From NCBI GenBank assembly GCA_026214975.1, contig JAOBSW010001146.1, forward strand, positions 202,154 through 266,153: a stretch of DNA of 64,000 bases. Direction: 5' to 3'. A program made the translations under genes and the position numbers. This document shows, piece by piece, positions 1 through 12,400 of the stretch; the stretch's first letter is position 1; each line of letters begins with the position of its first letter. This DNA is from Gentiana macrophylla. Its lineage: Eukaryota > Streptophyta > Magnoliopsida > Gentianales > Gentianaceae. The notes beneath the pieces are model-generated. The model did not search any database, was not told the DNA's origin, and worked only from the letters and a program-made list of their open reading frames with translations.

Positions 1-762
1 TCTTATCCTTATTTACCATTAACCCCCTAGTGATCAATTAATTCATACAACTCACTGGTAGCTAATCAGTGTTATATGAACTCGCGCGATCGATCAGTTT
101 CTAGGATTAATAAATAAGGGAACTGTCTATCTACTTCAATAAATGGAAGGAATGGATTCCGTATCTGTGACAACACAGACTACTCACTCAATCTAGTACA
201 ATGCCAAGATGGGGTAATTCAGACCACAGACTCAGTGTAATCCTTAACCATCAAGTCAAACCTCATACTGATTCAAGCAGTTGACTGTGATCACCTCAGG
301 ATTAAGATATATCAATAAATATGATCATCGATTGATTCGATAAGACTTCTTGATTACGGAATTATATCGTGAATTCTAATCAAATCGGTCCAGCCCTATA
401 TGATATATCTATCATATATAAATGCCCCACTAGGTTCTCTTAACCGAAAGTCCGGATAAGACAATCACACCTATTGTGTCCTGGGCGCATTAATAGCACG
501 TTAAAGGAGAGATCCGATACTCTCGATTAACTTCACTATGGGCTAATTGTATTTTAAGTACATCTTCACAAACTCAATCCTCCCGGGAATATCCCGTACA
601 CTTTGTTAAATGATTACATAAACGATATACTTTAGGGTTTTATGCAGTGTAAATACTATTGTGACATCGGTGAATATGAGAATAATAAATATGAATAATA
701 ATATCATTTCATTTATTAAATAAAACAATTACAAAATTGTCTTTCGGGCATCACACCTAACA
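1..762 (-). repeat. C0 3' LTR, truncated by window edge
   Basis: Positions 1-762 align with 20597-21355 (the other C0 LTR) and with the ends of the C1/C2 LTRs, finishing in the same GGGCATCACACCTAACA. In the element's - orientation this is the U3 end of the 3' LTR. Confidence 0.85.
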
Positions 763-777
763 ATCTCCCACTTGCAC
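763..777 (-). promoter_or_regulatory. Polypurine tract of C0
   Basis: Directly inside the LTR. On the - strand it reads as a purine-rich GTGCAAGTGGGAGAT leading into TGTTAGG, which is the usual Angela/Tork-type PPT-LTR junction. The same junction is found at 32362 and 40305. Confidence 0.75.
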
Positions 778-2047
778 GAAAGCATGTGATTAATTGTTTT
801 AGAGCACACCCAATTATTTAAAATACAACACACTACATCTCACACTTGCTCTAAAGCAATGGAGACCCATCCCGTATACTAGTACCCATTAAGCATATTA
901 TAACCATTGCAGATGACAAAGTATCCTCCGAGTGTGCCGTCGTAGGATAGGTCAGTGACTCGGGTAGTACCTACATCTAAATTTCATGGTTCTTAATGAT
1001 TAGTCAGGTTGTCGGCTCGAGACGATCCGTAGAATCGAAACGTTACCGGTCCATCTAATCATATGGTACTTTGCCAATATGCTTTTGACCTCTAGTGATT
1101 TCGAAAATCCTTATAAGCTACCCCTTCATCGTTTGCACAATGATGTGGTATCGGCTTCTAAATCTCGAATCACTCCCAGATATGAAAAGGAAATCCTTGA
1201 GCTATATCGCCTCTCTAGCTACTACAAAAGCCGCTTATCACCCAACTAGTTAAACTCGAGTTGGCGTTGCTGGATTTCTCTAGGCTATAGCTTCAACACA
1301 AGAGTAAACACTGAGCCCGAGATTGACTGAACGATCATCCTCAATCGGACTTAAAGTCAAAATCAGTGTATCACACATATCCAAATTCACACATGAATAT
1401 GTCTGCATATTATTCCTCGTTCTCTCAAGATACTAAAGGACATACTAAACTTGCTTTGTAAACCGCCGAATCTAAGATTCGATCAAAGTTGATGTTCAAT
1501 AACCTGACCATCTCTTACTAGAAAGTGAATCTATCCCATATCACTTGATCCGAAGATTTAGAGAGTCATTCCTGAGGCATAGGGTAGAACTTCCTCGTTG
1601 AATGTTGCATACACAGATGCATCATCTTAACCAATAAGATGGATGGGAAACCAGTGGTTGATTCTAATGAATTCGACCGAGTCAAACTCTTTAGGATGTT
1701 GTCCAAATCTCTATTGCATAGAATTGTGGCATTGTCATATTCTGACTTCAGATAACACACCCATGTTGATTCCAACTGGGGCAATGTTATCCTTCACAAA
1801 CACTAATATATGTATATATTCACTACTGTACTAAAATTTATCTCCAGTCTACAAAATACTTATTAACATTATGGTCAACTTCACATATTGTAGAAATATA
1901 TGGCTTCCAGTGACCGAGAGGTTTTCTTTTTATCAACAAAGTACATAAGCCTTGACAGTCATCCTGTCATAAGTTCATAAGGCAATACCCTTTTGTTCCG
2001 AATGAATCCAGACTCCGTTTGTTTGGCAAGAAAATCTCAGGGAATCA
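763..2047 (-). other. C0 internal segment next to PPT, non-coding
   Basis: The first about 100 bases match the C1/C2 sequence between pol and the PPT. After that the sequence departs from them. A short block around 928-990, which includes the words CGAGTGTGCCGTCGTAGGATAGG, is also found in the leader segments at 4486, 8943, 36772 and 44714. That suggests internal shuffling of leader sequence to the 3' side. I recognise no protein in any frame. Confidence 0.6.
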
Positions 2048-3679
2048 CCCCTATTTTCTGCTTTTTAACGAAATCATGCAATACTAAGTGGTAAGAGAGT
2101 CCAAGGTCTGATTAACTCTCTACTTCTTAGGGAATTACCCCTAGACCACTCAAGATTTGCTCTGAAAGATAAACTTTTCTATTCATTCTACTCTTTTCCG
2201 TGTAGATCCAATTACTCCCACTTTGGGCTGAGGCGCTCAGGTGGTTCTACAAGAGTATGAGCAGGCTGAGTGCCGAACTCCATTCACAGGGGTTATGGCT
2301 ATTAAACCAACCTCTATTATCGAGAATCTATCTTTGCTCACAAAGAGCCATAGGTCATCAATCGATCCTCAGACTACAAAGTCCGCAGAATCCGTATTGG
2401 GTAATGGATAAACCATACTCCCAATACTTACTGGTTGGATCGAAATTCTGATCTAGTTTAGTAGTATTTAGTGTTATCACCAACAACCGATGTTGGATTT
2501 TGTCTGATTTTAATCAGTTAGTAACTACCTTGAGTAAACGTACTTCAAGGTTCAAGGTTTTGCTGTTCATGGACACTATCAGAAAGGATGCAACAATATA
2601 ACTGTCTCTTCCCAATTTCAAGAATCCTATGTCTAACATTTATAATCAATAGGTTAAAAGATATATCATGAATGGTCATTGACCGAACGTCTGTGCAAAA
2701 TTCCCAGTCTTACCTTCAAGCACCGTGTGCTAAATGCTTATATTTATGGAAGTGGGGTGAACCAAATCCACACCTTATCCGTAAATTCCAAAGCATATTC
2801 TAGGTAGAATTCTTGGTCTTACATTTCAATGTAAACCGTTGTTTCTCTTCCAATATCTTAATTGAGTTAAGCAGTGTATTGTAGCACATCTAAAAACTAT
2901 GTAAGGCAATTTAACGGTTTCTCACTTAGTGAGAACATGTCACAATGAGGCAGGCTGAGCATCAGTCTTGAGGACTATGAATGGCTTATTCCGAGTATAG
3001 AATACTCTATCTCTGTTAAAAATAGAGAAACATCAAAAATATATTGGATACACTTTCCGGAGTGTTTGAATAGTTATCAGACAAGAAGTCACAACTCGAA
3101 AGCTCCTACTAGCTTGTATCTTTCACCAGACCCCGAAGGTCGTCATGAATGAGCTATGTTACTTCTTTATAACCATTATCCTTTCCCGATTGAAAGGAAA
3201 CTTAGTCATTGAACCTTTGAGACAATATAACCAGACTGGGAGAAAGGAATCACCCTGAGCCAGTCTTCAAGTCTTGTCTTTTAGGGACTATGCACTAACT
3301 ATGGAATATGAAGAAGCGTTTATCTAAATATAAAAACCAATTGCTTTTAATAGTTCTTAAGATGTGTTTTATATACATATTTCAACAGTTCTAAGTGGTT
3401 TTGACTTTATCAAACAAAAGTCCAAGTCTTGGATTCGTACTACAAATGATATATTCACTTTCTATACGACAAACAAATCATCGAATAGAAGGTAAATCCA
3501 TTCGTTCCAACGAATCTTAAACAGAAAATAATTATTCCGCGATATCCAAGGATTGAATCCGAGATTCATTTCCTTATATAACTCCCACTATTCTAGCTAA
3601 AATTAACTGCCCGTTGTTTACTCTTTTAATCGTTAAATGCACCGCTACCTTGTTCTTACAAAGAACTTAGCTCGAGAAA

Positions 3680-3930
3680 ATAGACAAGGATTCATAGGTT
3701 GGTGATCCAAATATCGTCCAACTAGCAACATTTTATGACTTTCCGGTTTTTCAATTAGAACGGTTACGTGTGTAGTCATTTACACTTTTCTAATGTTCTA
3801 GAAAAACAACAAATCATAAAGCTCCCACTAGTTCATCGATTCCAAATATCATCCAACTAGTAACACTTCATGATTTTACGATTTTTCAATTAGAAAATTG
3901 CTCGTGTACACACTCAAAATTCACTAGAAG
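3680..3930. repeat. Two-copy tandem repeat of about 160 bp in C0 unit A
   Basis: The words AACAACAAATCATAAAGCTC, CACTAGTTCATCGATTCCAA, ATATCRTCCAACTAG and TTCAATTAGAA recur in the same order twice. The same repeat is expanded at 7960-8410 and found in diverged form in D at about 57710-58040. Confidence 0.65.
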
Positions 3931-4340
3931 AATTTCAAAGTCCGAAATCACCTTTGATCAAACTATGTTTTTCTTCCGTTTGACACGAATGACACTAGTG
4001 ACATACATATATGTCACTCTGGTTTTTAAAAGGCTTAAGAGAAAATATCTCTTTCGAAAAATAATTGCATTATCGATTAACTAGTTAAACTTCCTAGTTA
4101 CTTTACACTTTTTAACGAAGTCAATACTAGGCAGTTATAAATTTTAAGAAATTTAGTAAGGGATATAATGCTGTAAAAAAATGACATATATTAATTCAAG
4201 TTTAACACTACTATATAAGTTTATTTTAGGAATTGTACACTAAAATTAAGTCTACTCTACCATTCCAAGGTTTTAACCTCGCATCACAGTGCCTCCGTAG
4301 TGTAGGTCAAAGAGATGACGGTTAAATCGAGACAATCTCA

Positions 4341-4402
4341 TCAATGAATAACTTGTGAAAATCGAACATCCCACGAGAATCGAACATCCCTTTATTCATT
4401 GA
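4341..4402 (-). promoter_or_regulatory. Conserved leader inverted repeat, C0 unit A
   Basis: TCAATGAATAA (4341-4351) is followed about 40 bases later by its exact reverse complement TTATTCATTGA (4392-4402). The same pair is kept in unit B, C1 and C2. In the element's RNA it lies in the leader upstream of gag and could form an 11-bp stem. Confidence 0.6.
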
Positions 4403-5535
4403 CTACCTTCCTTTTTTAGCCTAGATATTATCAAGAATACCCATGATGAGTGTGACCTACTATATCGGATCTCTTAGGTACGCCCCGAGTGTGCCGTCGT
4501 AGGATAGGTCAGTGACCCGATGAGTACCTGGAAATCCTATCCTTTCAGAGACCAAGCCATGAATGTTGATAGGGGTGAACACCATCCGTAGGGGGACGAA
4601 ATCAAAGCACTGCAAGGCATCACCCTTCTCTCACTTACTTGTATCTATAGTAGAGGCCGTGGGGTTGGCTGTCGCCTCCCCCGCTCTCACTCAATATTTT
4701 GGAAGTGGTGGTGGGTTAAATAACCACGTCTTTTTGATGTTAACATAAAAGCACATCAAATCAAGGATTCCGAATGGTGTCGGTAACATACGCAAACCTA
4801 CCCGTCCTATTCGTTGGAACATATGTGACAGTCGGACGAAATCGGGTCAAGACAGCCCCATTGAGATAAGAAGGAATCACCCAACCGCTCTCCAGTGTAG
4901 CTTAGTCTTGCCGGACCCCCGTGCATACATCACACTAGGAGGGTTAAGTCGGTCGAACCCAGCTCAGTTGACCACCCAACCTATAGCCGAACCGTTTTTA
5001 TCCAAGATTTATTGTTCTTTTACCATCATTCAATCTCGTAGACACTACGAATCGTAAACGTGATCTCGTTTGGCCTTTTACGGCGGTTCACCGAGAACAC
5101 ACACCGCAAGGCTTAACGATTTCATAACCCGTCCTCGGATCTTTAATTAGTTACTAAATTAATTAATTACCACGTATTAATTAAATTTCAACTAATTACG
5201 CGAGTTTGTATACATGCCTATTTTAATTACCAAAATTAAAATTCTACATGTATGCATGGAGTGGATTTATGATATGATGCATGTCATGGCATTTCTGATT
5301 TTATATCTATTTTATGATCAAACACATAAAAAATAAATTGCAGAAAATTTAAACACCGAGATGGATTGTTGGTACCCCCGTATCTAATCTATTCTAGGAA
5401 AGCAGTAAATTACATAATCTATGTCTTGAGTCTTGATCTTGAATCTTGAACTCGAACGCGGATCTGAACCACGAACACCCACGAGGAGAAAAGGCCCTTT
5501 TTAAATTAAATAAACCCAATTTATTATAATTAAAT

Positions 5536-5556
5536 TTTATTATTATTATTATTATG
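5536..5556. repeat. (ATT)n microsatellite in C0 unit A
   Basis: Six to seven uninterrupted ATT/TAT triplets. The equivalent site in unit B (9997-10020) is slightly longer. Confidence 0.8.
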
Positions 5557-7959
5557 GGGCTGTTATACTAAATTATTTCCAAAAATAATTATTTTTTTTC
5601 TTCTTCTCGGCTGTTTTAAAAAAAATATTACCAAAAAAAATAAATTTTTTTTGTCTGCCATAATGGCAGTATGCATAATGGATCGATATGAACATCATGA
5701 GTGTCCCGTAATAAAACCGGTTGTTGCGATACCCCTTCTCGGTTACTTCTTCCATAACTTTGAGCTCGGAGAAGGAAGAGATAAGAGGGCCATATGTAGA
5801 ATGTGGTCGAGAAATTCATAATAGAGTCCGACCACAACGACCGAATTGATTATCTTCATGCATAAGGATACTAGATTACCTTTTCCCCAACTACGGATCC
5901 CATACTACCCCTATAAATTGAAAATCCATAACCCCAATTCGCTACTGGGAATGCCATTTATGTAGCCTATGCCATTTGAATAGCCTCGATTAATCTGTAT
6001 TTCTTTGATAAGAATCAATACGATCCTTATAAGGTTCCTCCTCCGAATGAAATTCAATGGGATCAGAGAGACCATGTCTTCATCCATAGGATCCCTTATT
6101 TTACGCTTTTAACGAAATCATGCAATACTAAGTGGTAAGAGAGTCAACGGTGCGATTAACTCTCTACTTCTTGGGAATTACCCTAACCACTCAATCTTTT
6201 CTCTCGAAAGATAAATTTTCCTATTCATTCTACTCTTTTCCATGTAGATCCAATTACTCCCCTTTGGGCTGAGGCGCTCGGGTGGTTCTACAAGAGTATG
6301 AACAGGCTGAGTACCGAACTCCATTCATAGGGTTATGTCTATTAAACCAACCTCTATTATCAGAATCCTATCTTTGCTCACAAAAGAGCCATAGGTCATC
6401 AATCGATCCTCGGACTACAAAGTCCATGAGAACCCGTAATGGGTAATGGATAAACCATACTCCCAATACTTCTTGGGTGGATCAAAATTACGATCTAGTT
6501 TAGTAGTATTTAGTGTTATCACCAACAACCGATGTTGGATTTGGTGCGATTTTAATCGGTTAGTAACTACCTTGAGTAAGCGTACTTCAAGGTTGAAAGG
6601 TTTTCTTTGTTCATGGACTCTATCGAGAAAGGATGCAACAATATAAGCTGTCTCTTCCCGATTTCAAGAATCCTATATCTAACCTTTATACTCAATAGGT
6701 TAAAAGATATATCACGAATGGTCATTGACCGAGCGTCTCGTGCAAAATTCCCGATATTACCATCAAGCACCGTGTGATAAATGCTTATATTTATGGAAGT
6801 GGGGTGAACCGAATCCACACCTTATCCGTAAATTCCAAAGCATATTCTATGTAGACTTCTCGGTCTTACATTTCAATGTAAACCGTTGTTTCGCTTCCAA
6901 TATCTTAATTGAGTTAAGCAGTGTATTGTAGCACATCTAAAAACTATGTAAGGCAATTTAACGGTTTCTCACTTAATGAGAACATGTCACAATGAGGCAG
7001 GCTGAGCATCAGTCTTGAGGACTATGAATGGCCTATTCCGAGTATAGAATACTCTATCTCTGTGGAAAGCAGAGAAACCTAAAAATAATTGAATAAACTT
7101 TCCGGAGTGTTTGAATAGTTATCGGACAAGAAGTCACTACTCGGAACCTCCTACAAGCTTGTATCTTTCATCGGACCCGAAGGTCGTCATGAATGAGCTA
7201 TGTTACTTCTTTATAACCATTATCCTTTCCCGATTGAAAGGAAACTTAGTCATTGAACCTTTGTGAAAATATAGCAGGATCGGGAGAAAGGAATCACCTT
7301 GAGCGTCTTCAAGTCTTGTCCTTTAGGGACTATGCACTAACTATGGAATATGAAGAAGCGTTTATCTAAATATAGAAACCAATTTCTTTTAATAGTTCTT
7401 AAGATGTATTTTATATACATATTTCAACAGTTCTAAGTGGTTTTGACTTTATCAAACAAAAGTCAAAGTCTTGGATTAAATACTACAAATGGTATATTCA
7501 CTTTCTATACGACAATCAAATCATCGAATAGAAGGTAAATCCATTCGTTCCAACGAATCTTAAAAAGAAAATAATTTTTCAGCGATATCCAAGGATTGAA
7601 TCCGAGATTCATTTCCTTATATCACTCCCACTATTCTAGCTAAAATTACTGCCCGTTGTTTACTCTTTTAATCGTTAAATGCACCGCTACCTTGTTCTTA
7701 CAAAGAACTTAGCTCGAGAAAATAGACAAGGATTCATAGGTTGGTGATCCAAAATAACTGTCCTTATCCTATGATTTTCAGTTAATTTTTCGGTTTAGCC
7801 TTAAAGTTTTCTTAGTTTAGATGACTAACACTTTTAGACATATTCTCCCATTCTTGACTTTCCGTGAAAGGAAACAGTCTTGAACCAGTGATTCGTTTAA
7901 GTAGACACTACTCTTGAACCGTGGGATGTCTATTTCGAGTGTTACTCGTCGGGACTTGT

Positions 7960-8410
7960 CGGATTTTCTAATATACCAGAAAAAACAATAAATCATAACA
8001 TTAAAGCTCCCACTAGTTTATCGGTTCTAAATACTGTCTAACGAGCAGTGCTTTATTTTTTATGATTTTATGATTTTTTTTCGATTAGAAAATCTTTCGT
8101 ACATAGTTCCAATGTTTCCAGAAAAACAACAAATCATAGAACTCCCACTAGTTAATCGATTCCAAATATCGTCCAACTAGCAACATTTCATGACTTTCCG
8201 GTTTTTCAATTAGAACGGTTACGTGTGTAGTCATTTACACTTTTCTAATGTTCTAGAAAAACAACAAATCATAAAGCTCTCACTAGTTCATCGATTCCAA
8301 ATATCATCCAACTAGTAACACTTCATGATTTTCCGATTTTTCAATTAGAAAATTGCTCGTGTACACACTCAAAATTCACTAGAAGAATTTCAAAGTCCGA
8401 AATCACCTTT
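7960..8410. repeat. Three- to four-copy tandem repeat of about 160 bp in C0 unit B
   Basis: Same repeat as at 3680-3930. Each copy contains AAATCATA, CTCCCACTAGTT (or CTCTCACTAGTT), ATCGATTCCAAATATC, CAACTAG and TCATGATTTT. Copies differ from each other, so this is an old array and not a recent slippage product. Confidence 0.65.
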
Positions 8411-8798
8411 GATCAAACTAAGTTTGTCTTCCGTTCGACACGAATGACACTCGTGACATACCTATATGTCACTCTGGTTTTTAAAAGGCTTAAGAGAAAA
8501 TATCTCTTTGAAAAATAATTGCATTATCGATTAACTAGTTCAACTTCCTAGTTACTTTACACTTTTTAACTTGAAGTCAATACTAGTCAATTATAAATTT
8601 TAAGCAATTTAGTAAGAGATATAATGCTGTAAAAAAATGACATATATTAATTCAAGTTTAACACTACTATATAAGTTTATTTTAGGAATTGTAAACTAAA
8701 ATTAAGTCTACTCTACCATTCCAAGGTTTTAACCTCGCATCTCGATGCCGCCCAGTAGTGTAGGTCAAAGAGATGATGGTTAAATCGAGACAATCTCA

Positions 8799-8861
8799 TC
8801 AATGAATAACTTGTGAGAATCAGAACATCCCACGAGAATCGAACATCCCTTTATTCATTGA
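8799..8861 (-). promoter_or_regulatory. Conserved leader inverted repeat, C0 unit B
   Basis: TCAATGAATAA at 8799-8809 and its exact reverse complement at 8851-8861, as in unit A. Confidence 0.6.
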
Positions 8862-9996
8862 CTACCTTCCTTTTTTAGCCTAGATATTATCAAGAATACC
8901 CATAATGAGTGTGACCTACTATATCGGATCTCTTAGGTATGCCCCGAGTGTGCCGTCGTAGGATAGGTCAGTGACCCGACGAGTACCCGGAAATCGTATC
9001 CTTTCGGAGACCAAGCCATGAATGTTGATATGGGTGAACACCATCCGTAGGGGGACGAAATCAAAGCACCGCAAGGCGTCACCCTTCTCTCACTTACTTG
9101 TATCTATAGTAGAGGCCGTGGGGTTGGCTGTCGCCTCCCCCGCTCTCACTCAATATTTTGGAAGTGGTGGTGGGTTAACTAACCACATCTTTTTGATGTT
9201 AACATAAAAGCACATCAAATCAAGGATTCGAATGGTGTCGGTAACATAGGCAAGCCTACCCGTCCTATTCGTTGGAACATATGTGATGATCGGACGAAAT
9301 CGTGTCAAGCCAGCCCCATTGAGATAAGAAGGAATCACCCAACCGCTCTCCAGTGTAGCTTAGTCTTTCCGGACCCCCGTGCATACATCACACTAGGAGG
9401 GTTAAGTTGGTCGAACCCAGCTCAGTTGACCACCCAACCTATAGCCGAACCGTTTTATTCAAGATTTATTGTTCTTTTACGATCATTCAATCTAAGTAGA
9501 CACTACGAGATAAAGCGTGATCTCGTTTGGGCTTTTACGGCGGTTCACCGAGAACACACACCGAAAGGCTTAACGATTTCATAACCCGTCCTCGGATATT
9601 TAATTAGTTACTAAATTAATTAATTATCACGTATTAATTAAATTTCAACTAATTACGCGAGTTTGTATACATGCCTATTTTAATTACCAAAATTAAAATT
9701 CTACATGTATGCATGGAGTGGATTTATGATATGATGCATGTCATGGCATTTCTGATTTTATATCTATTTTATGATCAAACACATAAAAAATAAATTGCAG
9801 AAAATTTAAACACCGAGAAGGATTGGTGGTACCCCCATATCTAATCTATTCTAGGAAAGCAGTAAATTACATAATCTATGTCTTCGAGTCTTGATCTTCG
9901 AATCTTGAACTCGAACCGGCGGATCACGAACCACGAACACCCACGAGGAGAAAAGGCCCTTTTATAATTAAATAAACCCAATTTATTATAATTAAA

Positions 9997-10020
9997 TTTT
10001 ATTATTATTATTATTATTAA
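9997..10020. repeat. (ATT)n microsatellite in C0 unit B
   Basis: About seven ATT triplets at the position equivalent to 5536-5556 in unit A, indicating the microsatellite was present before or during the duplication. Confidence 0.8.
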
Positions 10021-10791
10021 AGCGTTGTTATACTAAATTATTTCCCAAAATAATTATTATTTTTTTCTTCTCATTTATTTTAAAAAAATATTACCAAAAA
10101 AAATAAAAAAAAATTTTGTCTGCCATAATGGCAGTATGCATAATAGATCGATATGAACATCATGAGCTGTCCCGTAATAAAGCCAGTTGTTGATGATACC
10201 CCCTTCTCGGTTACTTCTTCCATAACCTGAGCTCGGAGAAGGAAGAGATAAGAGGGCCCTATGTAGAATGTGGTCAGAAATTCATAATCGAGTCCGACCA
10301 CAACGACCGAATTGATTATCTTCATGCATAAGGATACTAGATTACCTTTTCCCCAACTACGGATCCCATACTACCCCCTATAAATTGAAAATCCATAACC
10401 CCAACTGCTACGGGAATGCCATTTATGTAGCCTATGCCTGTTTGAATAGCCTCAGTTAATCCTGTATTTCTTTGATAAGAATCAATACGATCCTTATAAG
10501 GTTCCTCCTCCGAATGAAATTCAATGGGATCGGAGAGACCATGTCTTCATCCATAGGATCCTGTGTACAGGGGATCGATCAAAAGTTCAATTCTATATCT
10601 GAACTACTCATTTTCAAATGATATCCACAATGTTGACAAATATTCATTTTTTATTTCAAAAATTTCTTATAATTTAATCCATAACAACTTTCGCAATGAA
10701 CCCACAAATCCCTATATTGTCATAACAAAAAAAATTTGTATAGCCGCTTCTAAGAAACCCTAGCCGCATTCATATTTGATATTTCTATTAT

Positions 10792-10835
10792 ACAGGACTT
10801 ACAGCGACGATTTTCAGCGTCGCAGAAAGTTCTGT
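10792..10835 (-). promoter_or_regulatory. Leader hairpin, C0 copy
   Basis: GCGACG (10804-10809) pairs with CGTCGC (10818-10823). The outer arms ACAGGACTT and AAGTTCTGT pair with one mismatch. Same fold as at 45984-46021, partly decayed here. Confidence 0.55.
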
Positions 10836-11230
10836 AGCAGTTTTTTTTTTAATTTTATCCGTTTCTCCTCGTTCATACCTTGGCTTTCGCCTTGATCATC
10901 AATTTTCCAGCAAGATCTTCATCTTTTCCAGCCCAGATATTCAAAATTACAATAAAAGATGCTACTTTTACAGGGAATTTTCAAAAATTGACATAAATAA
11001 AATACAATTCCTATGCTCAATTGTTACTAAACAAAATAGCTACAAAAATAGATCTAACGAGTAAACAGTACCAACCCCAATCCATCTCTTCAAACCACAA
11101 CAATCGCAACGTAAAAAATATATATACATGTGCATCGGCCCCAATAATAAAAAAAAATGGGACAAAAATCTACATGTTTTACCAATCCTAGATATAATAT
11201 TTTATACGTATAAATATAGATCACCTTGGG

Positions 11231-11241
11231 GACTGATACCA
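11231..11241 (-). promoter_or_regulatory. tRNA-iMet-type primer-binding site of C0
   Basis: On the - strand it reads TGGTATCAGTC, one base away from the LTR end. It resembles the TGGTATCAGAGC priming site complementary to plant initiator tRNA-Met. Confidence 0.7.
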
Positions 11242-11334
11242 CTGTTATTAATACCATCCGCAACGGAAGCGATTTAAGGATCTAGATCTATAAATTACAC
11301 GTAATAAAATAACTAGATCTACATCTACAAGGGG

Positions 11335-11339
11335 GTTGT
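11335..11339. repeat. T1 target-site duplication, left (GTTGT)
   Basis: Identical to 19635-19639 on the other side of T1. One copy belongs to the interrupted C0 LTR. Confidence 0.85.
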
Positions 11340-11470
11340 TGTAACATCCCGACTTTTCAGGAAGGGTAAAATAGTAATTGGTCATACCCACGACGACCTA
11401 ATTATTATTTATCCTATTTATTTAATTAAAAAGGATTTAGTTATTTAATTAATGGGTTTAATTAAATGGC

Positions 11471-11478
11471 TATAAAAA
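11471..11478 (+). promoter_or_regulatory. TATA box of T1 5' LTR
   Basis: TATAAAAA about 130 bases into the LTR, identical in the other LTR at 17531. This suggests a very short U3, with transcription beginning near 11500. Confidence 0.6.
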
Positions 11479-12225
11479 GAAATAGTCCCAATTATTTCTC
11501 ATAACTTACACACGCATATTCTGAAGAAAAAAATGAGAGATGAATGGCGGCATAGAAGAAGCAACGCAGAGTTGCCAGGGAAAAGACAGAACGCGATCAG
11601 CACGATGAGACGCAAATTTGGAGAGAAAAGTGATCAGCACGATGAGACGCAAATTTGGAAAATAGCATCTCTCGATTTCGTAAGTTTTCAGTTTAGACCT
11701 AGTTTTTGTATTCGTAGAGTTCGATTCTTGGAAAATTCGTATCTTTTAATCCGTAGCTCTGTTTCGCAGCAGTGAGTAGTCGAAACGATCATCTTGGAGC
11801 GTAGATTAATCTAAAATTTGTTTGATAGCAGTTAATCCAGGTAATCTGCAGTTTATTGCACTTTTTTAGTTTCGTTTTTCTGCAAACAAATAGGATTATA
11901 GGGTTTCTTGTTGATCACATAGGTTTTGGGGTTGAGGATGAATAGTTGTTGCAGTTGCTTGGTGTTTTGCAGTCGGTTTTGCAAGCAAATAAGGTAAGAG
12001 GCTCTTCCTATGATTTCAATTATCGTTTATAAGGTTTAGATTAAGATTTAAGATGTTTAGATGCAAGAAAGATGTGTCTTTTCGTTGATCAAAGGATCAT
12101 AGATGTTTTGGAATGTTCAACTATGTTTATCTATGTTTTACTGTGCTTAATTTGATGTTAATTAGGTTAGAAACGAATGGGAATTTGTGTCTTGATGATT
12201 TTAGCGTTTTGGGAAAAACCCAGGC

Positions 12226-12400
12226 GGACGGGCGTCCGAGACCCTAGTAGCCTGGACGGGCGTCTGAAATAGGCAGACAGGCGTCTGAGGTGATATTTTT
12301 GATTTAGGAAGTAGCTATTTTAGACGGACGGGCGTCTGAGGTTTAGTAGACGGGCGTCCGACTACGGACGGGCGTCCATAGGGTTCAAACGGGCGTCTGG
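12226..12400 (+). repeat. GACGGGCGTC motif array, T1 5' LTR
   Basis: Seven copies of the word RGACRGGCGTCYG at irregular spacing (12226, 12253, 12273, 12323, 12348, 12365, 12387). Several copies are near-palindromic. The same seven copies occur at 18304-18472. Confidence 0.75.

Larger units (their letters stand above)
2048..6093 (-). repeat. C0 tandem unit A (about 4.05 kb)
   Basis: This unit runs from the CTATTTT...AACGAAATCATGCAATACTAAG word near 2048 to CATAGGATCCC near 6093, and the same order of sequence restarts at 6094. On the - strand it holds leader-like sequence at its high-coordinate end (about 4200-6093, matching C1 36480-37900) and an unidentified AT-rich block at its low end (2048-4200). 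It carries no ORF of interest. It differs from unit B by scattered substitutions and by fewer copies of a repeat of about 160 bp. Confidence 0.8.
6094..10562 (-). repeat. C0 tandem unit B (about 4.47 kb)
   Basis: Second copy of unit A, collinear with it throughout. It is longer mainly because of extra sequence at about 7755-8160, including additional copies of the repeat of about 160 bp. After CATAGGATCC at 10562 the sequence leaves the unit and continues into the leader next to the PBS. Non-coding. Confidence 0.8.
10563..11242 (-). other. C0 leader segment next to PBS
   Basis: 10790-11242 matches 38040-38485 (C1) and 45983-46426 (C2), the part of the long untranslated leader nearest the 5' LTR. 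It contains the hairpin at 10792-10835 and the PBS at 11231-11241. 10563-10790 has a short AT-rich stretch that I do not recognise. No gene. Confidence 0.65.

Noticed and set aside
4563..4748. 61-codon frame repeated almost identically at 9022-9207
   Set aside because: Lies in the non-coding leader; repeats only because the leader is duplicated, and is broken in C1/C2.
3680..8410. CRISPR-like direct repeats
   Set aside because: The units of about 160 bp are contiguous, diverged and without spacers, and the context is a plant retrotransposon.
11243..11339. A separate short element with C-type LTR start
   Set aside because: Sequence continues seamlessly at 19635 once T1 and one GTTGT are removed, so it is the left end of a split LTR.
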